This document shows, piece after piece, positions 1-7,658 of a stretch of DNA of 64,000 bases. This DNA is from an uncultured Eubacterium sp. (GTDB lineage Bacteria; Bacillota; Clostridia; Oscillospirales; Acutalibacteraceae). Location of the stretch: positions 1 to 64,000 of the forward strand of contig CALWHV010000014.1 of the NCBI GenBank assembly GCA_944380545.1. Reading direction: 5' to 3'. Both the position numbers and the translations under genes were made by a program. The notes beneath the pieces are model-generated. The model was not told the origin of the DNA and made no database searches. It saw nothing but the letters and a program-made list of their open reading frames with translations. Numbering within the stretch: the first letter of the stretch is position 1; each line of letters begins with the position of its first letter.

Positions 1-182
1 ACTATTGTATCAATTCAGCGCATTCCTGCGCTGCATCAATCTCGTCTTTCAAGCTTCTCGCTCGCGAACTTTGCGTTCCTTTTTCACTTGAGTACTTTTA
101 CTCTCTTGAATTAAAGGGTTCCTTTTCGTCGTTGTTCAATTTTCAATGTCCTTTTGCACTCGCTCTTCACAAGTGCCTTGCT
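1..182 (-). other. Probable rRNA operon leader, minus strand, leaving the left edge
   Basis: Read on the minus strand from about 175 to 1, this is a non-coding leader that starts at a near-consensus promoter. It holds a GCACT/AGTGC hairpin just after the start, then the phrase ATTGAAAATTGAACAAC, which resembles the sequence commonly seen in clostridial rRNA leaders and 16S-23S spacers near boxA. A 7-bp hairpin with the AGCGCA/TGCGCT core lies at 16-33. No mature 16S, 23S or tRNA sequence is visible, so the RNA gene itself would lie left of base 1. The rRNA identity is inference; another stable-RNA operon is possible. Confidence 0.5.
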
Positions 183-212
183 ATATTACCACACGCAACC
201 CCCGAATGTCAA
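183..212 (-). promoter_or_regulatory. Strong sigma-A promoter for the left-edge RNA operon
   Basis: On the minus strand the -35 hexamer TTGACA (207-212) is a perfect consensus. It is separated by 18 bases from TAATAT (183-188). Transcription would start near 175 and run leftwards into the leader. The strength and the absence of any open frame downstream fit a stable-RNA operon. Confidence 0.8.
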
Positions 213-290
213 CACTTTTTTTACGATTTTTTTGCCTCTTTTTTGCTTTTTCAACACCCCGCCGAGTGTTTCATTTTGCCGCCTTTTTTG

Positions 291-584
291 TTATTTTTTG
301 AACATATACATTATATCATACAGCAGCCCGCTGTTCGGCACAATATATGGTGCGGTGGTGTATTCCTCCTGCGGCGCGGCGCGCTTTGCAGACCGAGCGA
401 TATCCCTTATATCTTCATAATAAATTTTAAAATCCATAACGGAAAAGCCCTGCTCGTCGGCGCTGAAAAGCACCGCCTCCTCGTCAAAGGCGTAGGTCTT
501 TGTGTTGTAATAAGCCGTGAAAACGCCCGCCGTTAAAATCACAGCGGCGAGCGTTGAGCACAGAAACACAGGATGCTTTTTCAT
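291..584 (-). CDS. Small single-pass membrane or exported protein downstream of SpoIIP
   Basis: This 97-residue protein is not one I recognise. Residues 1-11 (MKKHPVFLCST) lead into a hydrophobic stretch to about residue 26, so it is either a signal-anchor or an uncleaved signal peptide. The rest is a charged segment of about 70 residues rich in Asp, Glu, Tyr and Lys, predicted to face outwards. It starts 59 bases after the spoIIP stop on the same strand, with no terminator between, so it is probably co-transcribed with spoIIP and could be made during sporulation. That link is inferred from position only. No clear terminator follows before the left-edge promoter. Confidence 0.65.
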   Translation of the reverse strand: MKKHPVFLCSTLAAVILTAGVFTAYYNTKTYAFDEEAVLFSADEQGFSVMDFKIYYEDIRDIARSAKRAAPQEEYTTAPYIVPNSGLLYDIMYMFKK

Positions 585-643
585 CTTTCCACTTCCCGTT
601 CGCGCCGCGAAGGGCGCCGGTTATATTTTATCCCCGCACAGGC

Positions 644-1807
644 TCAGGAAGCCGTGTAGTCGTTTAGAATGAGCTGCGACAGCGCCGTGGCGAACAGCCT
701 TGCGGAATAGCATGCCTCGTCGAGCGTGTTGGCGTCCGTCCCTATCTCCAGCAGAAACGAATTGGGGGTGAGGTCCATATTATATTTTCTTTCCGAAAAA
801 AGGATGGGCCGCATCAGCCCCTCGTACATAGAGCCTATCTTTTGGGCGACGGCGCAGGAAAAGCGCAGGTTCTTTTCCCAAGAGGGGAAATTTTTAACGC
901 TGCCGTATTCGCAGCCGGATATCAGCATCATCTTTGCCGCCTTTTTGCCCATAACGATTGCCGTGGGCTTAACCTTTGTGCCGTTTTTATATGTAATGCT
1001 GTCGCGGTGGACATCTATGGTTATCTCTATCGTGGGATACTTTTCAAGATACTGCGCCACGCTTTTGCGCGAGGAATCATAGGCGGCGTTGTAGGAGGAA
1101 TCGTGGATCTCGCGGTCGTGCACAACGCCTATGCCGTTTGCCTCAAGCACGCGGCAGAGGTCGTCCCCGACCCGCACCATATTTCTGGCGATATCCTTTG
1201 TTTTCGAGCCGGAGGACTCCGTATAATAACCCACATCAAGAAGATTATAGCTTTCAGTTGTGTGGCTGTGATAGACGAGCACGGTGGGCTGCGAGGGATC
1301 GTCAATGCTGAGAGCCGCCTTTTCTTCAAGCAGCTCTTCTATATCGGGATAATAGAAATCCTTTGGGATCTTATCCTGAATCTGAACATTGCCGAAAGCC
1401 ACTATTGTTCCGCCACCCGTGTAGCTCTCCTCGCTTGTTGCGCCCTTTTTCTGCTGGCCGGCTATCGCCTCTTCCTCCGCCTTCATAAGCTGCGCGATAT
1501 CATCAGGCGTTGCGGTAAGCTCTTCGCCGGCAGGGCCGTCCCCTTGGCCGGTTATCCGCATCACCCCGCGCGAATCCTCTTGAGTGGTGTTATTATTATC
1601 CGCAGCTTTCTCCTCTTTATCAAAAAAAGCGGAAAAAATATTTTGCGCATCGTTTTGCAGGCTTGTGTACGGAGCGGCCGCGGCAAGCAGGCCGCGCTGC
1701 GCCGAGCTTACAAAAGAGCCTCCCGCCGGAGAAAGATGAACGGCAAGGCAGACGCATAAAAACACTGCGGCGGCGTTCGCCGCAAAAATTGCGATATCCT
1801 TTTTCAT
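644..1807 (-). CDS. spoIIP: Stage II sporulation protein P (peptidoglycan hydrolase)
   Basis: SpoIIP is the mother-cell enzyme that, with SpoIID and SpoIIM, thins septal peptidoglycan to drive engulfment; it has amidase and endopeptidase activity. The 387-residue protein has an N-terminal membrane anchor (about residues 5-30), a variable low-complexity linker, and the conserved C-terminal domain. Family motifs seen are VYHSHTTESY (a likely zinc-ligand histidine), TIDVHRDS (second histidine) and NSFLLEIGTDANT near the end. The length is usual. The start is supported by GGGAGG nine bases upstream. In other sporeformers this gene is driven by sigma-E in the mother cell; I could not identify a convincing sigma-E promoter here. 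Confidence 0.93.
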   Translation of the reverse strand: MKKDIAIFAANAAAVFLCVCLAVHLSPAGGSFVSSAQRGLLAAAAPYTSLQNDAQNIFSAFFDKEEKAADNNNTTQEDSRGVMRITGQGDGPAGEELTATPDDIAQLMKAEEEAIAGQQKKGATSEESYTGGGTIVAFGNVQIQDKIPKDFYYPDIEELLEEKAALSIDDPSQPTVLVYHSHTTESYNLLDVGYYTESSGSKTKDIARNMVRVGDDLCRVLEANGIGVVHDREIHDSSYNAAYDSSRKSVAQYLEKYPTIEITIDVHRDSITYKNGTKVKPTAIVMGKKAAKMMLISGCEYGSVKNFPSWEKNLRFSCAVAQKIGSMYEGLMRPILFSERKYNMDLTPNSFLLEIGTDANTLDEACYSARLFATALSQLILNDYTAS

Positions 1808-1936
1808 TTTACACGCCTCCCGCGCGGCTGAGCCGCAAGCAACAGCATATATATGGTATATAATATAAAGGAAACATTATATAACCTCTTTTACATATAT
1901 ATGAGGCGCGCGGCGCGGGTATTCCGCAGGAGAGCT

Positions 1937-2234
1937 GCCGCTTAAGATCATATTTAGGCTGCCGGGAATCGAACACAATATGGTTTTAAGCGGCTGATTC
2001 CCGCGCGTGCGGCGTTAAAATACTCGTTAATCCGAAAGGATTAACTGCGTTTTATGCCTTGCCCGCACAAAAATCAGCCAGCTTAAAACTGCTCGCACCG
2101 AAAATAGCGGCGGCGCGGATGGATTTTTGCTTTTGAGACCGCAGGCGGGCTGACGCCCGACAAGGGCGAAAATGTGAAAAGGCGCCGCGCCAGCGCATTT
2201 TCGGCACATCGGGTTCGACTCCCGGCAGCTAAAC
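1937..2234. repeat. Structured intergenic element with tRNA T-arm-like inverted ends
   Basis: This gene-free stretch is full of inverted repeats. Two arms of about 22 bases, 1953-1976 and 2211-2234, are imperfect inverted copies, each carrying a tRNA T-arm-like string (TTCGATTCCCGGCAG on the minus strand, TTCGACTCCCGGCAG on the plus strand). Inside, 1983-1999 pairs with 2072-2088 in a stem of about 16 bp with one bulge, around GTGCGG/CCGCAC and a perfect GTTAATCC-GAAA-GGATTAAC hairpin (2026-2045). A further stem of about 10 bp joins about 2167-2176 to 2194-2203. GCCGCTTAA (1937-1945) can alternatively pair with 1986-1994. No full tRNA cloverleaf fits. It could be a structured RNA, a MITE-like element or a decayed tRNA-derived repeat. 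Confidence 0.5.
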
Positions 2235-2306
2235 GGCAGACCCCAAATTCCCAAACCGCTTCCGCCCTGCGCTGCGCTCGCCCGCGCGGCGCATTTTTTG
2301 CGCAAA

Positions 2307-2331
2307 AAAGCGCGCCGTTACGGCGCGCTTT
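2307..2331 (-). terminator. Rho-independent terminator after the lipocalin-like gene
   Basis: A perfect 11-bp stem (AAAGCGCGCCG paired with CGGCGCGCTTT) closes a 3-base loop. On the minus strand it is followed by a run of six T, so it ends the leftward transcript from the 2390-3022 gene. On the plus strand no gene needs it. Confidence 0.85.
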
Positions 2332-2389
2332 CATTTGCTGATAAAGTTAATGCTTCAATAAAAACGGCTTCGCGATGCCATTAAAGCGC

Positions 2390-3022
2390 TTATTGCGCAG
2401 CCTGCTGCGAGGCGTCTTCGTCGGCCTTCTGTGCTTTATAGGAATCTATCGCTTCCTGAAGCGATTTTTGATTCAGCGTATCCACTCTGTCAAACTTGCT
2501 CGGCTCGCTGCCCTTAAGAGCTTTGCCGTTAACATCGGCAAGCGTCAGCGTCAGCGTGTTGCCCGTGATGCTGTAATTGTAAATAACATTCTGGTTCGAA
2601 TTCGGGTTCTTCAGCGTAAGCTTGTTGCCCTCAACCTCATAGCTGCCGTCAAAGGAGTAGGAAAGGAAATATGAGGAGTAGGTGCCGTCCTCGTAAAATT
2701 CATACGCCGAAATGCCCGGAGCATCCTGGCTCTGCCATTTGTTAACAAGCTTTTCCTTTGTTGCCTCGCCGGCGATGTACGAAACAGGGTTGATGTTTGC
2801 AACGGAGCAGATAACTATCGTGCCCACCAAAATCACCGCAAGAGCGGCTATAACGGTAATGAGAATAACCTGCGCTCTTGTGAAAACCTTTTTTGCTTTT
2901 GCGCCGGGTTTTACTGGCGCGGCCGCCTCTTCCTGTTCTTCCTTTTCGGCGGGCTTTTCCACCGGAGCCTTTCCAAGCGCGTCAATATCCTTCATAAGGT
3001 CTTTTTCATCAAAGTCGTTCAT
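2390..3022 (-). CDS. Membrane-anchored protein with lipocalin-like extracellular domain
   Basis: The 210-residue protein has an acidic, Lys/Glu/Pro-rich cytoplasmic N-terminus (1-45), one transmembrane helix (about 50-73), and an outer domain with alternating beta-strand patterns such as SAYEFYEDGTYSS, GSYEVEGNKLTLKN and GNTLTLTLADVNG. Such patterns are typical of small DUF5640 or lipocalin-like domains often seen on clostridial surface proteins. The tail is Gln/Ala-rich. A ribosome site (AAAGGAAC) precedes the start. It lies 57 bases behind the PRPP synthetase and ends at a strong terminator, so it is likely the last gene of that unit. The function is unknown. Confidence 0.7.
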   Translation of the reverse strand: MNDFDEKDLMKDIDALGKAPVEKPAEKEEQEEAAAPVKPGAKAKKVFTRAQVILITVIAALAVILVGTIVICSVANINPVSYIAGEATKEKLVNKWQSQDAPGISAYEFYEDGTYSSYFLSYSFDGSYEVEGNKLTLKNPNSNQNVIYNYSITGNTLTLTLADVNGKALKGSEPSKFDRVDTLNQKSLQEAIDSYKAQKADEDASQQAAQ

Positions 3023-3079
3023 AAAACCGTTCCTTTCTGATATTTATTTACGCTCAATAATATTCTATTAAAACAGGGC

Positions 3080-4255
3080 TTATTTAAGACCCTTGTTTCT
3101 CAGCAGCGTGTCTATCTTGCTTGAGGAATCAAGCAGCGATGAAACGGAAAGATCGTGGTTGAGCGTGTCAAGGAAATATGCAACATATTTTGAAAGCTCA
3201 ACGGATTGATACCAGTCGCGGCTCAGCAGCTCCGGCGTTTGGTAAACGCCGTTTGTTGTGAACACCTTTTCAAACACGCCCTCTGCATAGGCCTTGTCAA
3301 AAACATCAAGCCCGTTTGCAAACAGACCGAAGGTGGTGCAAACAAAGATGCGCGCCGCGCCGAGCGTCTTGAGCTTTTTGGCAACCTCAAGCATTGATTC
3401 GCCGGAGGAGATCATATCGTCCACGATTATTATGTCCTTGCCCTCAACGGAATCGCCGAGATACTGATGCTCAACTATCGGGTTCCTGCCGTTTACCACT
3501 CTTGTGTAATCCCTGCGCTTGTAAAACATACCAAGGTTTACGCCGAGCTGTGTTGCAAAATAGATGCATCTCTGCATCGCGCCCTCGTCTGGGGAGATTA
3601 TCATAAGGTGGTCCTTGTCAACATTAAGGTCCTCCACCGTGTTTACTATCGCCTTTATCATCTGATAGGTGGGCATAACATTTTCAAACGATTTGTGCGG
3701 AATCGCGTTTTGCACGCGCTGGTCGTGCGCGTCAAAGGTGATGATGTTTTCAACGCCCAGGTTCACAAGCTCCTGAAGCGCCATCGCGCAGTCGAGCGAT
3801 TCGCGGCTTGAGCGCTTGTGCTGGCGGCCCTCATAAAGCATCGGCATAATCACGGATATGCGCTTTGCCTTGGATGATGCCGCGGAGATAACTCTTTTAA
3901 GGTCCGAATAATGATCGTCCGGCGACTTCGGCACTCTTCTGCCGTACATATCGTATTCAACGCTGTAATTGAAGCAGTCGCACAAAATATACAGATCGTA
4001 GCCGCGCACCGTTTCGTTTATAACCGCCTTGCCCTCGCCGCTGCCGAAGCGCGGGTTGGTGATGGCTATCTGGTATGTTTCCCTCTGATAGCCGTAAAAC
4101 GCAATGGAGCCCTGATGCTCAAGCGCCTGCGTCTTGCGCCACTGAACAAGGTATTTATCCACCTTGTCGGCAAATTTTTCGCATCCCGGCATTGCGATTA
4201 TGCCAAGCGGTCCGTAGGGGATGGTTTCAACATTCTGTGCTGTTAGTCTTGCCAT
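3080..4255 (-). CDS. prs: Ribose-phosphate pyrophosphokinase, long divergent form
   Basis: PRPP synthetase transfers pyrophosphate from ATP to ribose 5-phosphate for purine, pyrimidine, His and Trp synthesis. Tandem phosphoribosyltransferase folds are visible: ITFDAHDQRVQNAIP occupies the place of the usual DLHAGQIQGFF segment, and IIIVDDMISSGES is the PRPP-binding loop. At 391 residues it is longer than the usual 310-320, with an extended N-terminus lacking the canonical N-terminal family motif, so it belongs to a divergent branch. I chose ATG at 4255 because GGAG sits about six bases upstream; a GTG at 4267 is in frame but overlaps that site. A good promoter lies at 4407-4435. Confidence 0.85.
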   Translation of the reverse strand: MARLTAQNVETIPYGPLGIIAMPGCEKFADKVDKYLVQWRKTQALEHQGSIAFYGYQRETYQIAITNPRFGSGEGKAVINETVRGYDLYILCDCFNYSVEYDMYGRRVPKSPDDHYSDLKRVISAASSKAKRISVIMPMLYEGRQHKRSSRESLDCAMALQELVNLGVENIITFDAHDQRVQNAIPHKSFENVMPTYQMIKAIVNTVEDLNVDKDHLMIISPDEGAMQRCIYFATQLGVNLGMFYKRRDYTRVVNGRNPIVEHQYLGDSVEGKDIIIVDDMISSGESMLEVAKKLKTLGAARIFVCTTFGLFANGLDVFDKAYAEGVFEKVFTTNGVYQTPELLSRDWYQSVELSKYVAYFLDTLNHDLSVSSLLDSSSKIDTLLRNKGLK

Positions 4256-4406
4256 AAAATTCTCCACATTCCTTTATGCCGCAAATTCTGAATCAGCGCG
4301 CCGCCGCGGCACGGCAATTCGCCGGAAACACGCGCAAAACGCCGTTTTCGCTCGTGCTTTGCAAACGCTTTTCCGGATACGCGCTGCCATTTCTGTTTAC
4401 GGTGGT

Positions 4407-4435
4407 ATTTTACAACATAATTAAATGCTTGTAAA
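4407..4435 (-). promoter_or_regulatory. Sigma-A promoter upstream of prs
   Basis: On the minus strand TTTACA (4430-4435) and TAAAAT (4407-4412) are 17 bases apart, a good sigma-A pair. It lies between the stop of the YfhO-type gene and the prs start, giving prs its own promoter with a leader of about 145 bases. The remaining bases of this gap hold GC-rich inverted sequence but no clear terminator. Confidence 0.65.
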
Positions 4436-4452
4436 CAAGGAAACAGAAGTTT

Positions 4453-7400
4453 TTACAAATTTGTCACCTTTGTCGCTAAATCCCGCTTTTTCCTCTGTTT
4501 TTTTATTATAATTGCCGCCGCGCAGCCCAAAGCCGCCGCTGCGCTGATCGCCGCGCCCTGCACAAGCAGCTTCGGCGTGTATTTGAATTCAACGCTGTGC
4601 TCGCCGGGCTTGAGCATAACGGCAAGCTGGCAGCCGCCTATCTCAAAGGTTTCTGCCTTTTCGCCGTCTATATAAACGCTCCAGCCCTCGTCAAACGGTA
4701 TGGAGGTGTAAAGTATGCAGTTTTCAGCCGCAGTCACCGTGCCGCTTATTTTTGTGTCAGTGTGCTCCTCAACAGTCATTGCCCCCGCGCTCAGCCGCTC
4801 ATAGCCGGCGTCGAGAACCGCCTTGTCAACGCTGTACGCGTAAACTCCAACTCTGCTTTCTCCGTCGGCAAGCGAGGAGCAGTCGAGCGACACGGTCACC
4901 GTTTCGCCCGCATCGTAATAGCCTAGGTCGATGATATACGGCGTGGAGATATTAAAGCTTCGCGTGTCCTGCGCGTCCGAAACGCTGATGTCGTTCACAT
5001 CGCCCGCGTCAACATAGATATAGAGATTGCCGTTCACGGCGGCCTGAAGCGTCACCGTCGTCTCGCAGTAAGAAGCGCCGTCAAGCCTGTTCACCCACTG
5101 CGCGCCGGTCCCGTCAAGCAGCGGCCCCGTCAGCCCCGTATAGCTTGTGTTAACATATTCCGCCTGCCTGAAAACATTTTTGTAGCCGGTTGCAAGGTCA
5201 AAAAAGCTCTCCTGAACGGCAAAGGGGTCGCCCTCCTGGGTGTACCATTCGCTCAGCGCGCTGTTTACGCAAAACGCCTTGGGCAGGAAATAATCGTTTG
5301 AAAACACCGTAACGCCGTCGCCGTCATAAAATTTTGTGTAGTATTCCGTGCTCGGCCTTGTGTTTTCCTCTCTGTAAATTAGATATTTGATGTTATACAT
5401 CATATTGTAAACGGGCGTCTGCGTGTTGTAGGTGTAGCTGTTTATCCTGTTTCCGTACATTCCCAGGCTGTATTGCAATCCGGAATAGCTCTCGTATGCC
5501 ATAGAGGAAAAGATGCTCATTCCGTTATATCCGTAAAGGCAGGGGTCCATTCTTGTGTTCAGCGAGCAAAGCTCGGCACGGTAGTCGCCGTCGTCGGCAG
5601 CCTTTATATATTCGGAAGCGTCCGTGTAAGCCGCGTAATTTTCCGTGTACGCGCCTTGCGTCTGGTTAAAATTGAACGCCTTGGGGTCGCAGATAATGAC
5701 CTCGCAAAACGCAAGCGCTGTCACAAGCACGCTCATAACGGCATGCTGTGCCTTTTTGCTCTTGAGCAGGTAAAGGAACGCGGCGTAGATGATCATAAAC
5801 GCGGCGGTGAGATAGATGGAAGCGCCGCTCATCTTTTCAGTGCTCATCTCGCTCGTGGCAGCTATGAAAGCCAGCCAAATAAACGCCGTTATCATTATTT
5901 CCCTTCGCCCTATGAAGCGCAGCTTTTCAAGCGCCCTGAACGATGCCGTCAGCAGCACGAACGAATACATAAACGAAAAGCGGTACGGCAGATCGTTAGG
6001 GAAATGGAAGGCGTGCCAGAAAAAGTTGACGAAATTAAGATTGAACGAAACAAAGAAAAATACGATCAAAAGCGTGTAGGCCGCCTTTTCCCTAAAGGAT
6101 ATTCTGCCGTTCAGATAAAACAGCGGCAGCAGCAAAAGCGTCAGCACAGAGGTGTAAACATTCGGCAGCACATCGTTTCCGCTTGAGCGTATCGTTGTTT
6201 CAAGCCCTGCAAAATGCGTCTGTATAAAATCAAGCAGGCTGAAATATGATTCCGCCGCGGCGGGCGCGCTGTCAGATGTTGCGCTGCTCCCCGTAAGCAC
6301 GCCGTAAACCGGCAGCAGGAAAAACGCACAGAGCGCTCCGGCAAGCAGGGAACAGAGTGCAAAGCGCGCGCCGTAAGCGATAAAGCGCAGCTTGAAAAAG
6401 CGTTTGATTTTACCGTCGCTCTGTAAAAGAGCGCCCGTGTACGCGCATTTTTCGGGGCTGATAAGAAAGTACGCAAGAAAATAAACTACGGCAAAGATGC
6501 AGCACATATAGCCGATATAATATGATGAATAAAAAATATACACCATCACAAGCAGGTAGGGCAGTCCCTTGCCCGTGTTGACTATCCGCTCGATTCCGAG
6601 CGCAAGCAGCGGCAGCATCATCATCCCGTCAAGCCACATAATATTCCAGAAATACGCCAAGAAATATGCGCAAAACGCATAGAAAACGCCGAAGGCCGCG
6701 CTCGCCGCGCTGTGCCGCTTAAGGCTTTTTTTGATATAGTAAGCGAATGTTCCCGCGCTCACCGTGCATTTCGCAGTAACTATCGCCGTTATCGCAAAGG
6801 GCATCTCATCCCTGTCAAACAGAAAGATTATGGCTGTAAACGGGCTTGAAAGGTAGTTGAAGTAATTGCCCAAAAAGCTTGAGCCGCCGCCGGAGGTCCA
6901 GCTGTAAAGAAAGCTGCGCCCCTGGGTCACCCTGTCAAAAAGCTCCGTAAACAGCGGCCCGTACTGGTGGTAAAGGTCCATCCTCAGCACAGTGGTGTCG
7001 CCGAACGGGAAGCAGGCGAATACCAGCAGTATAAAAAGCATACATAAAAGCGCAACGCCCATCGAAAGAAATACGAACCTGTTTTCAAAAAATCTTTTAT
7101 ATATCCTGCCGTTCAGGCTCTCTTTTGCCGGCAGCGCGCAGTCGAATATCAGAATTCGCGAAACCGGGTAGTTGAGCACCAGCAAAAACAAGAAGCAGGC
7201 AAGCCAGATGCTGTGGCTGTAAAGCCCCAGCGCGCGTCCCGCAAAGGATATTGCCGCATATATCCCAAGATGCACGCCGGCGTTCAGCACGGAAAATATT
7301 ATCTGCTTCGGCATTGAATTAAGCGAGGATTTGCTGAAAACAAAAAAACTCTGCAAAAGAAACAGCACCGTTTCCGCCGCGGCAAAGCCTACCGCGCAGG

Positions 7401-7554
7401 CAACCGCCGTGTCCGCGCCCAAAAAGGTCTTGAGCGCCTGCTTGATTACAATAAGTATAAAAAATGAAAATGAAAATGATAAAAGATAATTCACCGTTTC
7501 GCCGTTCATCAGCGGCGTGGCGTATCTTTTTTTGCTGCTTAAAGTTATATCCAT
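4453..7554 (-). CDS. GtrA-like domain fused to YfhO-type membrane protein
   Basis: YfhO proteins are large polytopic enzymes or accessory factors for surface glycopolymer glycosylation, as in lipoteichoic acid sugar transfer in Bacillus and Listeria. The first roughly 130 residues form four hydrophobic helices resembling GtrA, a putative flippase partner of polyprenyl-phosphate sugars. The YfhO part follows, with RMDLYHQYGPLFTELFDR and the Gly/Ser-rich TSGGGSSFLGNYFNYLSSP segment, then about twelve helices. A C-terminal extracellular beta-rich domain of about 330 residues and a final helix near the end complete it. I place the start at ATG 7554, behind GGAGGG, giving 1033 residues; an upstream in-frame start at 7608 lacks a ribosome site. 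The GtrA fusion is worth noting. Confidence 0.85.
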   Translation of the reverse strand: MDITLSSKKRYATPLMNGETVNYLLSFSFSFFILIVIKQALKTFLGADTAVACAVGFAAAETVLFLLQSFFVFSKSSLNSMPKQIIFSVLNAGVHLGIYAAISFAGRALGLYSHSIWLACFLFLLVLNYPVSRILIFDCALPAKESLNGRIYKRFFENRFVFLSMGVALLCMLFILLVFACFPFGDTTVLRMDLYHQYGPLFTELFDRVTQGRSFLYSWTSGGGSSFLGNYFNYLSSPFTAIIFLFDRDEMPFAITAIVTAKCTVSAGTFAYYIKKSLKRHSAASAAFGVFYAFCAYFLAYFWNIMWLDGMMMLPLLALGIERIVNTGKGLPYLLVMVYIFYSSYYIGYMCCIFAVVYFLAYFLISPEKCAYTGALLQSDGKIKRFFKLRFIAYGARFALCSLLAGALCAFFLLPVYGVLTGSSATSDSAPAAAESYFSLLDFIQTHFAGLETTIRSSGNDVLPNVYTSVLTLLLLPLFYLNGRISFREKAAYTLLIVFFFVSFNLNFVNFFWHAFHFPNDLPYRFSFMYSFVLLTASFRALEKLRFIGRREIMITAFIWLAFIAATSEMSTEKMSGASIYLTAAFMIIYAAFLYLLKSKKAQHAVMSVLVTALAFCEVIICDPKAFNFNQTQGAYTENYAAYTDASEYIKAADDGDYRAELCSLNTRMDPCLYGYNGMSIFSSMAYESYSGLQYSLGMYGNRINSYTYNTQTPVYNMMYNIKYLIYREENTRPSTEYYTKFYDGDGVTVFSNDYFLPKAFCVNSALSEWYTQEGDPFAVQESFFDLATGYKNVFRQAEYVNTSYTGLTGPLLDGTGAQWVNRLDGASYCETTVTLQAAVNGNLYIYVDAGDVNDISVSDAQDTRSFNISTPYIIDLGYYDAGETVTVSLDCSSLADGESRVGVYAYSVDKAVLDAGYERLSAGAMTVEEHTDTKISGTVTAAENCILYTSIPFDEGWSVYIDGEKAETFEIGGCQLAVMLKPGEHSVEFKYTPKLLVQGAAISAAAALGCAAAIIIKKQRKKRDLATKVTNL

Positions 7555-7658
7555 AAAAGCCCTCCGATACATATTAAATATATCATATACCGCTTCATAG
7601 TTCAACAAATATTCGTAATAATCAAAACCCGCTGCTCATATATCTTAATTGAGGTGAG

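Noticed and set aside
232-262. Hairpin ACACTC/GGGTGT after the small membrane protein as a terminator
   Set aside because: It is not followed by a T run on the minus strand; weak stem with a wobble pair.
842-1759. 305-residue open frame on the plus strand
   Set aside because: It is antisense to spoIIP, with no ribosome site and no family pattern; it follows from codon bias of the real gene.
2205-2240. Possible tRNA or tmRNA 3' end (TTCGACTCCCGGCAGCT)
   Set aside because: The acceptor partner strand, D-arm and anticodon arm are missing at the expected distances, and the string is followed by AAAC and not by CCA.
7620-7650. Sigma-E promoter for spoIIIAA
   Set aside because: CATATATC is a fair -10, but no matching -35 lies at the right distance; kept only as a remark.
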